Positions 1 through 9,202 are shown, counted from the stretch's first letter. The stretch: 64,000 bases of DNA from Streptomyces sp. NBC_01235 (GCF_035989285.1 NZ_CP108513.1:10230001-10294000), one strand, 5' to 3'. The notes: a model not told the origin generated them from the sequence alone. Numbers and translations are program-made.

Positions 1-1151
1 TCGAGGTCGGAGACGTCGCCGTCGCAGCCGGGCAGGATGGTCGTGGACGGGACGTCGGCGACCGGATTCTGGCCGAAGATCGTCGGTCCGATGAGGACGG
101 TGCCACGGATCTTCCAGCGGACCGGCCCGTGGTAGCCGTCCTGGGCCGCGGGCGCCGGGTAGAGGCTGTCCATCGCGGCCCGGTTGACGCCCTCGCCGCC
201 GCGCGAGTGGCCGACCAGCAGGACGCGGGAGAGGTCGGCCTTCGCCGCGTCGGGCACCGCGGCCGGGGCGGTGGCCGGGTGGGCTGCCCAGTCGGCCCAC
301 TTGGCGAGGTGGCGGCGCACCAGCGAGGAACGGGCCTGCGCGCCGGCGTCCTCGGCCTCCGAGTCCTGGGCGTTGATGCCGTTCGCAGAGATCGACACCG
401 TCACATAACCCTGCGAGGCCAGGAGTTGCTGGTCCTGCAGGTAGCCCTTGTAGCTCGGGATCGACTTCATGCCCGCCGGGCACGGCCAGGAGATGTCGAG
501 GTCGTCGCTGCCCGGCGTGTAGCAGGTGGTGTGCCGGCCGTGCAGGAACAGCGCGAGCGGCCGCTTGCCGGTGGCGCCCTTCGGCGCCACCACGACGGCC
601 TGCATCTCGATCGGCTGGGCGTATCCGGGCAGCTTCACCGGGTCGAGGGCGTACTCGCCGCTGACCGTGCGGTACGCGCCGGGCTTGCCCGGGTCGACGG
701 AGTTGGCGGGAGCCGGAGCGGGGGTCCGGGCCGGGGGCTGCTCGGCGGTGAGCGAACGCCGTTCGCCCGTGGCGGAGTTGGCGGCGGGCGCGTCCAGACG
801 GTGTCCGCTCGCCAGTACCCGCAGGTCCTTCAGGGAGGTGTCGCCGGTCTCGTCGAGGGAGAGCCGGAACGTGCGGCCGTCCTTCCCCGCCTTCGGTACG
901 CCGAGCAGTCGGTCGCCCGTGTGGAACTCCACGCGGGCGTCGCCGATGGGCACGGGCGTGGGCGACCGCCAGACCAGCTCGCGTGCGGCGCCCTTCCCGC
1001 TGATCTGCCACCCTTGCGGCAGCCCGCTGTCGGCGGGCGAGGTCAACGGTCTCGTCTCGGACGGTTGTTGGGCTTGTGCCAGTCCCGGTGTTCCCGCCAG
1101 GGCCGCGATTGCGGCCACGGCGGTGACACCTATTCGCCGGGCACGGATCAA
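1..1151 (-). CDS. Secreted alpha/beta-hydrolase (partial, 3' end outside window)
   Basis: The reading frame starts at a TTG at 1151 behind a GAGTGGA-like ribosome binding site and runs off the left edge, giving 383 visible residues. The first ~27 residues form a Sec signal peptide ending in AQA. An Ala/Pro-rich linker (around residues 130-145) leads to a hydrolase domain with an oxyanion-type stretch (LFLHGRH) and the nucleophile elbow GHSRGGEG, whose Ser is near residue 316. The catalytic Asp and His would lie beyond the edge. This points to an exported esterase or lipase-like enzyme; the substrate cannot be told. The family is confident; the exact start is less so, because a signal peptide tolerates small shifts. 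Confidence 0.8.
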   Translation of the reverse strand, partial: MIRARRIGVTAVAAIAALAGTPGLAQAQQPSETRPLTSPADSGLPQGWQISGKGAARELVWRSPTPVPIGDARVEFHTGDRLLGVPKAGKDGRTFRLSLDETGDTSLKDLRVLASGHRLDAPAANSATGERRSLTAEQPPARTPAPAPANSVDPGKPGAYRTVSGEYALDPVKLPGYAQPIEMQAVVVAPKGATGKRPLALFLHGRHTTCYTPGSDDLDISWPCPAGMKSIPSYKGYLQDQQLLASQGYVTVSISANGINAQDSEAEDAGAQARSSLVRRHLAKWADWAAHPATAPAAVPDAAKADLSRVLLVGHSRGGEGVNRAAMDSLYPAPAAQDGYHGPVRWKIRGTVLIGPTIFGQNPVADVPSTTILPGCDGDVSDL

Positions 1152-1326
1152 GGGTCCACTCCTCAATACTCGGAGCGCGGGGGCCCCGTCCGTACCGGGC
1201 GCCCCTCACGTCCCGAAGGAAGCCGAACGGGTCCTGTGGGTTGCCTGTGCCGGCGGACTCTGCCCCGCAAGGACAAGAAACCGGCCAGGTGGACTGCCCG
1301 ACCGCGCCCGGGGAAAGGCCACCTGC

Positions 1327-2685
1327 ATGAGCCGAACTCCCCACCTCCGCACGGCAGTCGTCGGCACCGGACACCGCGCGCAGACCTTCACCCGGGATCT
1401 CGCCGTCCGCCCCGGCCACCGTGTCGTCGCCCTCTGCGATCCCAGCCCCACCCGCATGGCCTTCCACAACCGGCTGCTGGCCGGAGCCGGCGCCCCGCCC
1501 GCCACCGAGTGGGACCCGGAACACTTCGCCGACCTGCTCGCCGAGGAGGACGTCGACCAGGTCGTCGTCACCACCGTCGACGCCGAGCACGACCGCTACA
1601 TCGTGCCCGCCCTGCGGGCGGGCTGCCGCGTCGTCACCGAGAAGCCGATGACCGTCGACGAGGTCCGCTGCGCCCGCATCCTCGACACCGTCCGCGAGAC
1701 CGGCAACTCCCTCACCGTCGCCTTCAACTACCGCTTCAACCCCGTGCACGAGCGGGTGCGCGCGCTGCTCGCCGAGGGCGCGGTCGGGGAGATCCTCTCC
1801 GTCCACTTCGAGTGGCTGCTCGACACCCGGCACGGCGCGGACTACTTCCGCCGCTGGCACCGGGAGAAGCGGTACAGCGGCGGACTGATGGTGCACAAGG
1901 CGAGCCACCACTTCGACCTGGTCAACTGGTGGCTCGCCGACGAGCCGGACGAGGTCTTCGGCTACGGCCGGCTCGCCTTCTACGGCCCCGAGGCCGGCGC
2001 CCGGCACGGTCTGCGCCGCCCGTACGACCGCGCCCACGGCGCCGAGGAGGCCGCCGACGACCCGTTCGCGCTGGACCTCGCGGCCGACGACACGCTACGG
2101 GCGCTCTACCTCGACGCGGAGGGGGACGACGGCTACCACCGCGACCGCAACGTCTTCGGCGGGCCCGTCACCATCGAGGACGACATGGCGGTCCTGGTGC
2201 GGTACACGCGGGGCGCGACGATGACGTACCACCTCACCGCCTACTCCCCGTGGGAGGGCTACCGGGTGATGGTCAACGGCAGCGCCGGACGCCTGGAGCT
2301 GGAGGTCGAGGAGAGCCGCTGGCAGCCGCCCCGGACCCGCATCACCTCCGACAGCGGAGCGCTGCACGGGGACACGGCGGCCGAGCACGCGGGCGGTGTC
2401 CGGCTGACGCTGCGGCCGCTGTGGCGGCCGCCGGTCGACATCCCGGTCACGACACGGCACGAGGCGCACGGCGGGGGAGACACCCGGATGCTGGAGGCGC
2501 TGTTCGGACCCACGGCATCCGAGAGCACCGCGAGCGCCACCGGTACCGCAAGCACCGCCACCGAACGCGACGGCGCGCTCGCCCTCGCCGTGGGGCTCGC
2601 CGCGAACCAGTGCTTCGAGACGGGCCGGCCGGTCCGCGTCAAGGACCTGCTGCCGGGCCTCGCCCCGGTCACCCGAGGGTCCTAG
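1327..2685 (+). CDS. Gfo/Idh/MocA family oxidoreductase
   Basis: The product is 452 aa. Residues 10-18 (AVVGTGHRA) open a Rossmann NAD(P)-binding fold, and EKP at about 105-107 is the conserved family motif that places the catalytic Lys. The C-terminal half is the usual alpha/beta substrate domain. The FNYRFNP stretch following EKP is typical of family members acting on sugars or inositols. The ATG start fits the N-terminal Rossmann strand directly. It converges on the DUF35 gene: the two stop codons share the bases CTAG. The probable role is a sugar or cyclitol dehydrogenase; the substrate is unknown. Confidence 0.85.
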   Translation: MSRTPHLRTAVVGTGHRAQTFTRDLAVRPGHRVVALCDPSPTRMAFHNRLLAGAGAPPATEWDPEHFADLLAEEDVDQVVVTTVDAEHDRYIVPALRAGCRVVTEKPMTVDEVRCARILDTVRETGNSLTVAFNYRFNPVHERVRALLAEGAVGEILSVHFEWLLDTRHGADYFRRWHREKRYSGGLMVHKASHHFDLVNWWLADEPDEVFGYGRLAFYGPEAGARHGLRRPYDRAHGAEEAADDPFALDLAADDTLRALYLDAEGDDGYHRDRNVFGGPVTIEDDMAVLVRYTRGATMTYHLTAYSPWEGYRVMVNGSAGRLELEVEESRWQPPRTRITSDSGALHGDTAAEHAGGVRLTLRPLWRPPVDIPVTTRHEAHGGGDTRMLEALFGPTASESTASATGTASTATERDGALALAVGLAANQCFETGRPVRVKDLLPGLAPVTRGS

Positions 2686-3095
2686 TGCCAGGCCCGGTAC
2701 GGCTCGTCGAGGAGTTGGAAGACCGGTTCGCCGCGTACCGGGTCCTTGACCGTGGAAAGCCGGACGCGGTCGCCGCTGTGGATGCCGATGAGCGGGCCCA
2801 TGACCCGGCCGCGGACGACGAATCCCTCGGCCATCTCGACCAGTGACACGTTGCGCGCGGCGGGGGTGTTGCGGTGCACCACCGTGGCGTGGCGGACCGT
2901 GCCGGTGCCCTCGCTGCGCTCCGTGCGCAGGTCGCTGCCCTGACACACCGGGCACAGCAGCCGGTGGTACATGGCGGTGCCGCACCAGGTGCAGCGCTGG
3001 AAGAGGATCGTGTCGCCGTCGGCGTTCGCACGGTCGAGGACGCCCGCCGCGGAGCCGGCGGCCTGCTGAACGGCATTTCCTGAGTGGTGGTACAC
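2682..3095 (-). CDS. Zn-ribbon / OB-fold (DUF35 family) protein
   Basis: The product is 137 aa from a GTG at 3095 preceded by AGGGAG about 8 bases upstream. A rubredoxin-like zinc ribbon has Cys at 35, 38, 48 and 51 (two CxxC pairs), followed by an OB-fold with the strand VVRGRVMGPL. Family members bind acyl-CoA enzymes such as thiolases or HMG-CoA synthase-like proteins as accessory subunits. Here no thiolase lies next to it, so the partner is probably encoded elsewhere. A TetR gene lies just upstream, and a palindrome fills its promoter spacer (see 3189-3217), so repression by that TetR is the simplest reading. A longer reading frame reaches 3200 but lacks a better ribosome site and would start inside the promoter. 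Confidence 0.75.
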   Translation of the reverse strand: MYHHSGNAVQQAAGSAAGVLDRANADGDTILFQRCTWCGTAMYHRLLCPVCQGSDLRTERSEGTGTVRHATVVHRNTPAARNVSLVEMAEGFVVRGRVMGPLIGIHSGDRVRLSTVKDPVRGEPVFQLLDEPYRAWH

Positions 3096-3188
3096 GCGGG
3101 TCAACTCCCTGCACTCGGCCGGAATCCACGTGCGCGGCTCACCCGTGCACGCACGTGCCCGGCTCACCGTGCCACCGTGCACGCCCAC

Positions 3189-3217
3189 AGCGTATGGCAC
3201 TCAGTGCCAGTCGTAAA
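3189..3217 (-). promoter_or_regulatory. Probable promoter of the DUF35 gene with embedded TetR operator
   Basis: On the minus strand a -35-like TTTACG (3212-3217) and -10-like TACGCT (3189-3194) are separated by 17 bases. Those 17 bases contain the perfect palindrome TGGCACTGAGTGCCA (3195-3209), the ideal place for a repressor to block RNA polymerase. The 12-mer ATGGCACTCAGT occurs here (3194-3205) and again on the other side of the TetR gene (4015-4026). Sequence is seen; the operator role is inferred. Confidence 0.6.
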
Positions 3218-3231
3218 GGCACTGCGTACCC

Positions 3232-3984
3232 TTATTGCGGCGAGGGTCGGCCCTGGCCGAGCGTGGTCTCGATCTCCTGCACCACCCGCCACAGGGGCGC
3301 CCCGCGCCGGGAGACCACGACGACGACGTCCTCGGGCTGCTCGTCGGCGGGAGGCGCCGGGGCGGTCGGAGCGGTGGTTTCCGGGACCGCCGGGGACGCG
3401 CCGAAAGCCGACTGCACATACCCCAGGGCGTGGTCCACGGTCGCGCTCGCGTCGCCCCGGCCGTCCGAACGCAGCCAGGAACGCAGCGCGTTGTTGTGGG
3501 CGGCGACCACCGCGGCCGCGATCACGTCGGCGCGGAGGTTGCCGTCGGGCCGACCGGCGAAGCGGCCCCGCAGGTACTCGGCGAGGGCGCGCTCGTAGCG
3601 CCACACCACCGACAGTTCGTACGCGCGCAGCCCCGGCACCTGCTTGGTGAGCCGGTAGCGCTGCACGGAGAACGAGGGGTTCTCCGCGTACATCAGGAGC
3701 ACCAGCCGGGCGGCGTCGCAGACGCGGCGCACCGGCTCGTGGTCCTTCCCGCTCGCGGTGAGGAAGGCGGTCATGTCGGCCAGGCAGCGCTCGTGGTCGG
3801 GGAAGACCACGTCCTCCTTGGAGGGGAAGTAGCGGAAGAAGGACCGTCGGCCGACCCCCGCGAGCGCCACGATGTCGTCGACGGTGGTCTGCTCGTAGCC
3901 CCGCTCCAGGAACAGCCGGAAGGCCGCCGCGACCAGGGCGTCCCGCATGGGCGGCTTGGCCTCCGCCTTCTCAGTGGCGCTCAT
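3232..3984 (-). CDS. TetR/AcrR family transcriptional regulator
   Basis: The product is 250 aa. Residues about 13-60 form the TetR helix-turn-helix, with TTVDDIVALAGV and the recognition helix region RRSFFRYFPSKED. The ligand-binding domain follows to about residue 195, and then a Pro/Ala-rich linker and an extra ~50-residue tail make it longer than a typical TetR (about 200 aa). It lies between folD (upstream, same strand) and the DUF35 gene. Shared palindromic half-sites on both sides of the gene suggest that it represses itself and the DUF35 gene. The ligand is unknown; an acyl-CoA would fit the neighbour but is a guess. Confidence 0.85.
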   Translation of the reverse strand: MSATEKAEAKPPMRDALVAAAFRLFLERGYEQTTVDDIVALAGVGRRSFFRYFPSKEDVVFPDHERCLADMTAFLTASGKDHEPVRRVCDAARLVLLMYAENPSFSVQRYRLTKQVPGLRAYELSVVWRYERALAEYLRGRFAGRPDGNLRADVIAAAVVAAHNNALRSWLRSDGRGDASATVDHALGYVQSAFGASPAVPETTAPTAPAPPADEQPEDVVVVVSRRGAPLWRVVQEIETTLGQGRPSPQ

Positions 3985-4014
3985 GGACGGGAACGTAACA
4001 CCTGAGCGGCACCG

Positions 4015-4052
4015 ATGGCACTCAGTTCCCTCCGGGCAGGGAACCGAGTGCC
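4015..4052. promoter_or_regulatory. Long imperfect inverted repeat between folD and the TetR gene
   Basis: Arms of 15 bp (4017-4031 and 4038-4052, one mismatch) flank a 6-base loop. The left arm begins with the 12-mer also found in the DUF35 promoter palindrome. It lies 20 bases past the folD stop and 31 bases before the TetR start. It may act as an operator for the TetR gene, as a terminator for folD (no T-run follows), or as both. Confidence 0.5.
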
Positions 4053-4071
4053 CCGGCAGGGGGTGCCGGCC

Positions 4072-4920
4072 TCAGATCCGCTCCGCCGCCTCCACCACGT
4101 TGGTCAGCAGCATCGCCCGGGTCATCGGCCCGACCCCGCCGATCGGCGGTGCGAAGGAACCGGCGACATCGCTCACGTCCGGGTGGACGTCTCCGAGGAT
4201 GCCCTCGACCGTGCGCGTCAGGCCCACGGACAGCACCGTCGCCCCCGGCTTGATCCAGTCCGGCCTGACCAGGTGTGCCACGCCCGCCGCGGCCACCACC
4301 ACGTCCGCCTCCCGGGCGTGCGCGGCCGTGTCCTGCGTGGCCTCGTGGCACAGGGTCACCGTGGCGTGCTCGGTGCTGCGGGTCAGCATCAGGCCCAGTG
4401 GCCGGCCCACGGTGACACCGCAGCCGATGACGCAGAACTGCTGGCCGGTGATCGGCACGCGGTTGCGGCGCAGCAGGTCGATGATGCCCCGCGGGGTGCA
4501 GGGCAGCGGGCCCGGGATGCCCAGCACCAGGCGGCCCAGGTTCGTCGGGTGGAGCCCGTCGGCGTCCTTGACCGGGTCGATCAGCTCCAGTACGGCGTGG
4601 GTGTCGATGTGGGCGGGCAGCGGGAGCTGCACGATGAAGCCGGTGCACGCCGGATCGGCGTTGAGCCGCAGCACGGCGGCCTCGACATCGGCCTGGGAGG
4701 CGTCGGCGGGCAGCTCCACCCGGATCGAGGCGATGCCGACCTGCGCGCAGTCGCGGTGCTTGCCGCCGACGTAGGAACGGCTGCCCGCGTCGTCGCCGAC
4801 CAGGATCGTGCCCAGCCCGGGAGTGACGCCACGCTCCTTCAACGCCTCGACCCGGAGGGCGAGTTCGCTCTTGATGTCGGCCGCGGCGGCCTTGCCGTCG
4901 AGAAGTGTTGCGGTGGTCAC
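4072..4920 (-). CDS. folD: Bifunctional methylenetetrahydrofolate dehydrogenase / methenyltetrahydrofolate cyclohydrolase
   Basis: The product is 282 aa, the usual FolD length. It interconverts 5,10-methylene-THF, 5,10-methenyl-THF and 10-formyl-THF in the cytosol, supplying one-carbon units for purines and formyl-Met. Visible family features are the [10 protein letters not shown] stretch near residue 50 carrying the catalytic Tyr/Lys pair, the QLPLPAHID segment, the DGLHP loop, and the NAD(P) site residues [17 protein letters not shown]. The C-terminal [12 protein letters not shown] is the FolD signature. The ATG has no conflicting alternative. The gene stands alone on the minus strand ahead of the TetR gene. 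Confidence 0.95.
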   Translation of the reverse strand: MTTATLLDGKAAAADIKSELALRVEALKERGVTPGLGTILVGDDAGSRSYVGGKHRDCAQVGIASIRVELPADASQADVEAAVLRLNADPACTGFIVQLPLPAHIDTHAVLELIDPVKDADGLHPTNLGRLVLGIPGPLPCTPRGIIDLLRRNRVPITGQQFCVIGCGVTVGRPLGLMLTRSTEHATVTLCHEATQDTAAHAREADVVVAAAGVAHLVRPDWIKPGATVLSVGLTRTVEGILGDVHPDVSDVAGSFAPPIGGVGPMTRAMLLTNVVEAAERI

Positions 4921-5086
4921 GGGAGTCGACGAGCCCTTCGGGAGAAAACGACGGTCAGGTCATCGTACGACCCGCCTCTCCGCCGCCGACCAGGAGTCCC
5001 GCCCGTCACGGCCGTCCCGCCCCGGATCGCCGCTCGCCGCCTGACGTAACCTTTCCGCACCGCTCGACAGCCACCAGGAGACCCGC

Positions 5087-5914
5087 ATGCCCGCCGCCCG
5101 TCCCCGTCTCCTCTATGTCACCGACCTGGCCTACCAGGCCCGCGGGCGCCGCTACTGCGACGAGGACGTCTTCCTCACCTCACGGCTGCGCGCGGACTTC
5201 GACCTGGCCCTGTGCCATCCGAGGGACGCGGCCGCCCTGATGCACGCCTTCGACGGCGTGGTCGTCCGCAACAGCGGCCCGGTCCTGGGCTACCAGAAGG
5301 AGTACGAGGCCTTCCGGGAGCGAGCGCTCCACGACGGCGTACGCGTCTACAACCCGCTCACCGGCCGCGCCGACATGGCGGGCAAGCAGTACCTCCTCGA
5401 CCTGACCGCCGAGGGATTCCCGGTGATCCCCACCGTCGACCGCCCCGAGCACCTGCACCTTCTTCCCGAGGCCGACCGCTACGTCGTCAAGCCCAGGCTC
5501 GGCGCCGACTCCCTGGGCCTGCGCATCGTCCCGCCCGACGCCCTGCCCGCCCTGGCCGACGGCTCGGTCCTGGTCCAGCCGTGCGTCGACTTCGTCTACG
5601 AGGTCTCCTTCACCTATGTCGACCACGACTTCCAGTACGCGCTCCACGCCCCGGACCCCGACCGACGCTGGCAGCTCCAGCCGTACGAACCCACCGTGCG
5701 GGACCTGGAGTTCGCCCGTCGCTTCGTCGACTGGAACGGTCTCGCGCACGGCATCCAGCGCGTCGACGCCTGCCGGGCCCCCGACGGCGAACTGCTGCTG
5801 ATGGAGCTGGAGGACCTCAACCCGTACCTGTCCCTGGACGCCCTCGACGAGGCCGGACGGGACGCCTTCGTCGCCGCGGCCACCCGCTCCCTGCACCGCT
5901 TCCTCGCCCGCTGA
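5087..5914 (+). CDS. ATP-grasp-like protein of unknown substrate
   Basis: The product is 275 aa with a good AGGAG ribosome site 7 bases before the ATG. The middle has ATP-grasp-type features: YVVKPRLGADSLGL (lysine strand and small glycine loop, around residues 130-143), VLVQPCVDF (hinge), and LLMELEDLNPYLSLD near the C-terminus, which fits the metal-binding E-x-N pattern. It is shorter than most ATP-grasp ligases (300+ aa), and the N-terminal domain is reduced. No peptide precursor or amino acid biosynthesis gene is beside it; the next gene encodes a peptidoglycan-binding protein 84 bases away. It is probably a carboxylate-amine/thiol ligase; the substrate cannot be named. Confidence 0.65.
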   Translation: MPAARPRLLYVTDLAYQARGRRYCDEDVFLTSRLRADFDLALCHPRDAAALMHAFDGVVVRNSGPVLGYQKEYEAFRERALHDGVRVYNPLTGRADMAGKQYLLDLTAEGFPVIPTVDRPEHLHLLPEADRYVVKPRLGADSLGLRIVPPDALPALADGSVLVQPCVDFVYEVSFTYVDHDFQYALHAPDPDRRWQLQPYEPTVRDLEFARRFVDWNGLAHGIQRVDACRAPDGELLLMELEDLNPYLSLDALDEAGRDAFVAAATRSLHRFLAR

Positions 5915-5997
5915 AAGCGCCCACTGAACGCGCCGGCTGAACCCGGCGGCCCGCGCGTCCGTATCCCTCCTGGGGGACCCACGGGAGGGAGACGAGC

Positions 5998-6786
5998 GTG
6001 CCGACACCGGCCGAACCCGGACAGCCGCACGAACGCCCGGTCCTGGAACCCATTCGGGTCCTGCGACCGCGCAACACCGATGCCCTCGCGGAGCTGTTCC
6101 GCGAGATGACCGAACTGACCCAGGACACCAACGCCTACGAGTCGATACCCCTGCCGGCCAAGCAGGCCGAGGACGAGTGGGAGACGGAGGAGCTCCCGCC
6201 ACTGAGCCCACGCGCGGTCACCACGACGACGCCCCGAGGCGGCCGGGACTGGGCGAGGGAGCGCGGCGGTCCCGGATCCCTGCCCGGCGGCGGCGGAAGG
6301 GCGGTGCGGGGGCGGGGCGGATCCGCCGGGGTCGCACCGGTCGCGGACCGCGCGCGGACACGCGCCCGCACCGACTCCGGTGCGGGCCTGCGCCGCGGCG
6401 CCATCACGGTCGGTGTGTGCGCGGCGGCGCTCGTCGGCTTCGCCTGCGCGCTCCTGCTGCCGGGCCGGGGCAGCGAGGCCGCCGCACAGACGCCCGCGCC
6501 GACCCCCACCCCGGCCGCCACATCCTCACAGTCCGCCGACCCCGACGGAGCCGGCACCCTCCGTGAGGGCGACAGCGGCCCCGAGGTGACGGACCTCCAG
6601 CAGCGCCTGCTGCGCATCCCGAACGTGTACGACAACGGCCCCACCGACGGCCGTTACGACACCGTTCTCACCGAGGCCGTGGCCCGCTTCCAGCTCTGGT
6701 ACGGCATCCGCGGCGACGAGAGTGGCGTCTACGGCGACGACACCCGCCGCGATCTGGAGTCCCGCACCGCCTCGGGCACCGGATGA
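5998..6786 (+). CDS. Membrane-anchored peptidoglycan-binding (PG_binding_1) protein
   Basis: The product is 262 aa from a GTG at 5998 with a strong GGGAGGGAG upstream. The N-terminal ~130 residues are polar and low-complexity, probably cytoplasmic. One transmembrane helix follows (GVCAAALVGFACALLLPG, about residues 138-155), then a Pro/Thr linker, then a C-terminal peptidoglycan-binding domain with LREGDSGPEVTDLQQRLL and GVYGDDTRRDLE. The topology puts the sugar-binding domain outside the membrane. Its role is probably cell-wall anchoring or sensing; no enzymatic domain is visible. It may be cotranscribed with the ATP-grasp-like gene upstream. Confidence 0.75.
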   Translation: MPTPAEPGQPHERPVLEPIRVLRPRNTDALAELFREMTELTQDTNAYESIPLPAKQAEDEWETEELPPLSPRAVTTTTPRGGRDWARERGGPGSLPGGGGRAVRGRGGSAGVAPVADRARTRARTDSGAGLRRGAITVGVCAAALVGFACALLLPGRGSEAAAQTPAPTPTPAATSSQSADPDGAGTLREGDSGPEVTDLQQRLLRIPNVYDNGPTDGRYDTVLTEAVARFQLWYGIRGDESGVYGDDTRRDLESRTASGTG

Positions 6787-6814
6787 GCTGGCGGCGGCGC
6801 GACGACCGAGGGTT

Positions 6815-9202
6815 CTACCGCTCGCTGTTCCGCGGCAGCGGCACCCGGATGTCGAGCACGCACACGTCGTCGCGCCCCTCGGGGTCCAGCATCGCGCCGA
6901 GCAGCCGGTCCAGTGGGGCCGGCCCGGCTGCGCCGCGGTGGGTGGCGGCCCCGGCGAGCCGCTCCAGACCCCGGTCGATGCTCTGCGCGGGCCGTTCGAC
7001 CAGGCCGTCGGTGTAGAACAGCAGCCGGTCGCCGGGCTCCAGGCGGACCTCCGCCTCCTCGTAGCGAGGCGTGTCGGTCGCGCCGAGCAGCATCCCGAAG
7101 GGGCGCTCGAGGTAGTGCGCCGCACCGGCCCGCACCAGCAACGGCGGCGGATGGCCGGCCTGGGCCCACTTCAGCAGCCGCTCGCCGGGGTTGTAGCGGG
7201 CCAGGACCATGGTCGCCGAACCGTGCGGGTCGCGGGAGTGCAGCAGCAGGGCGTTGAGCCGGGCGAGCGCCCCGGTCAGTGACGAACCCGTGATGACCAT
7301 GCCCTTGGCGGTGAATCGCAGCAGGGCCATCGCGGCGACGGCGCCAACGCCGTGACCGGCGACGTCGCCGACCACGAACAGGGCGTCGCCGTCGGGCAGT
7401 TCGATGGCGCTGAACCAGTCGCCGCCGACGCTGAGGCCCGCCTGCGCGGGCAGGTAGGCGATGTCGACGCGCAGCCCGGCCAGTTGGACGGGCTGCTTCG
7501 GCAGGGGCAGCAGCGCGTCCTGCAACCGGGCGGCCACCGTGCGCTCGGCCTGGAGCACCCCGTGCTGGGTGAGGATCGCCCGCTCGCTGGCGACGAGCGC
7601 GAGTTCGGCGCTGCGCTGCGCGGTCAGGTCCTGCACGAAGCCGTGCACCTCGACGGGCGTGCCGTCCATGTCCGCCACCGCCTCGGCGACCACCCGCAGA
7701 TGGCGGATGCCGTCGCGGGTGACGATCCGGAACGGCACGTCGCAGGGCCGCCCGTGCCGCACGAGCTCCCCGACGGTACGGGCCAGCACGGGCACGTCCT
7801 CGGGCAGGGCGAGTCGGGGGAGCCGGGCGAGTGGGACGACCCCCTGAGCGGGATCACGCTCGAAGATGGTGAAGACCTGGGCGGACCAGTTCGCCTCGCC
7901 CGTGACCAGGTTCCAGGTCGCCCAGCCGAGGTTGCCCAGCCGCTGCACGTCCGCCAGCCGCTGCTCCTGCCGGTCGGAAGGGTCGTGTCTGCCCCAGCTG
8001 ACGACCAGTCCGTCGCCCAGCCGTGCCGCCCGCGCCGAGTACGTGGAGAGCTCGCTGACCCCGGCCACCACCTGCTGCCGGGCGAACGGCTCGCCCTCGT
8101 AGGGCTCTTCGCCGGCCAGTGTGTCCAGGCAACCCTGCCAGAGCGGCTCGTCGGCTATCTCCGGCCAGCACTCCAGGAAGCGCAGACCGACCAGCTCGCG
8201 CCCGCTGCGGCCCACGCCGTCGGAGGTCACAGCGGTCGCGGCGTCGATGCGGAAGTCCTCGACGCGTCCCGACGGGGAACGCAGCGGGGCGAGCAGCACC
8301 GCGGCGACCGGCAGCCGGTCGAACACCGTCTGTACGGCGTTCGCGGCCGCGCCCACGGCAGATCCCTGCCGGGTGCCGAACGTGCGCAGCGGGCCCGCGC
8401 ACAACTGGGCGACGGCCAGCAGGCGTTCGCGGACCCAGGACGGGAAGGCGCCCTCGCGGCGGCGCAGGATCCCGAGCGCGAAGTCGGCCGTGTCCCCGGT
8501 CCCCACCGGCAGCCAGGCCCGGGACCCCCACCGCTCGGGCGGGTCCCCGATCAGCAGGTACCGCTTGCGGTCCTCGCGGAGGTCCTCCAGCCAGCGCGGC
8601 CGGCCGGCCTCGAGGGCGTCCAGCGCGGCGATCCCGGCGAGCGGCGGCACCCGTCTCCACTGGGAGGCCAGCGTGTCGTCGATGCCGGCGTGCCCGACGA
8701 GCTCCAGTCCGCCGGCGGGCAGCCGCGCGAAGATCATCACGGCGTCGGCCGCCACGTCCGGGCCGAGCTGCTCCAGCAGGCACCGGGCGAGATCGTGCCG
8801 GGTGCCGACGCGAACGAGGGCCCGGCTCAGACGGCCGAGGGCGGCGGCGTCGATCTCCTCGGCGCCCTGGGCGGGTGCGGCTGCCCGCACGGCCGCGTCG
8901 GCCGGAGCCTGCTCCGGGGCGGTGGGCGGCGGCGGGGCGAGGGCGCCGAGGGTGATCCAGCACTCCTCCAGCAGCGTCCGCCGCGCGGTCTTCGCCCGCC
9001 GCTGGAGTTCCTCCTGCGCGGCGTCCGGCGAGCAGCCGAGCTGTGCCATCAGCGCGCCCTTGGCACGCTCCAGCACCGCCGAGGTGGCCGCCAGTTCCTG
9101 CAGCCGGTCCATCTCGGCGCGCTGGCGCGCCACGACCCGGGTCAGTGCGGCCATGTCGGGCACGCCACCGGACTCCGCGGGCAGGGCGGGTTCGCTCGTC
9201 AC
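6815..9202 (-). CDS. ANTAR-GAF/PAS-SpoIIE serine phosphatase
   Basis: The product is 795 aa from a GTG at 9202 preceded by AAGG. Residues about 15-85 match an ANTAR RNA-binding domain (ERAKGALMAQLGCS and the downstream Ala/Leu pattern). A GAF-like sensor, two PAS-like regions (the second before about residue 560) and a C-terminal PP2C/SpoIIE phosphatase domain follow. Phosphatase metal motifs are VGGDWFSAIEL, GDVAGHG and the late FYTDGLVERP. Such enzymes dephosphorylate anti-anti-sigma factors and so control alternative sigma factors; ANTAR domains elsewhere act as antiterminators. An N-terminal ANTAR joined to a SpoIIE output is unusual. No kinase or anti-sigma partner lies beside it. Confidence 0.8.
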   Translation of the reverse strand: MTSEPALPAESGGVPDMAALTRVVARQRAEMDRLQELAATSAVLERAKGALMAQLGCSPDAAQEELQRRAKTARRTLLEECWITLGALAPPPPTAPEQAPADAAVRAAAPAQGAEEIDAAALGRLSRALVRVGTRHDLARCLLEQLGPDVAADAVMIFARLPAGGLELVGHAGIDDTLASQWRRVPPLAGIAALDALEAGRPRWLEDLREDRKRYLLIGDPPERWGSRAWLPVGTGDTADFALGILRRREGAFPSWVRERLLAVAQLCAGPLRTFGTRQGSAVGAAANAVQTVFDRLPVAAVLLAPLRSPSGRVEDFRIDAATAVTSDGVGRSGRELVGLRFLECWPEIADEPLWQGCLDTLAGEEPYEGEPFARQQVVAGVSELSTYSARAARLGDGLVVSWGRHDPSDRQEQRLADVQRLGNLGWATWNLVTGEANWSAQVFTIFERDPAQGVVPLARLPRLALPEDVPVLARTVGELVRHGRPCDVPFRIVTRDGIRHLRVVAEAVADMDGTPVEVHGFVQDLTAQRSAELALVASERAILTQHGVLQAERTVAARLQDALLPLPKQPVQLAGLRVDIAYLPAQAGLSVGGDWFSAIELPDGDALFVVGDVAGHGVGAVAAMALLRFTAKGMVITGSSLTGALARLNALLLHSRDPHGSATMVLARYNPGERLLKWAQAGHPPPLLVRAGAAHYLERPFGMLLGATDTPRYEEAEVRLEPGDRLLFYTDGLVERPAQSIDRGLERLAGAATHRGAAGPAPLDRLLGAMLDPEGRDDVCVLDIRVPLPRNSER

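Noticed and set aside
129..2846. A 905-codon open frame on the plus strand covering the left end
   Set aside because: It is antisense to the hydrolase in its first part and in the wrong frame of the oxidoreductase in the second; its product is Arg/Gly/Ala-rich without any domain. Such shadows are normal in very GC-rich DNA.
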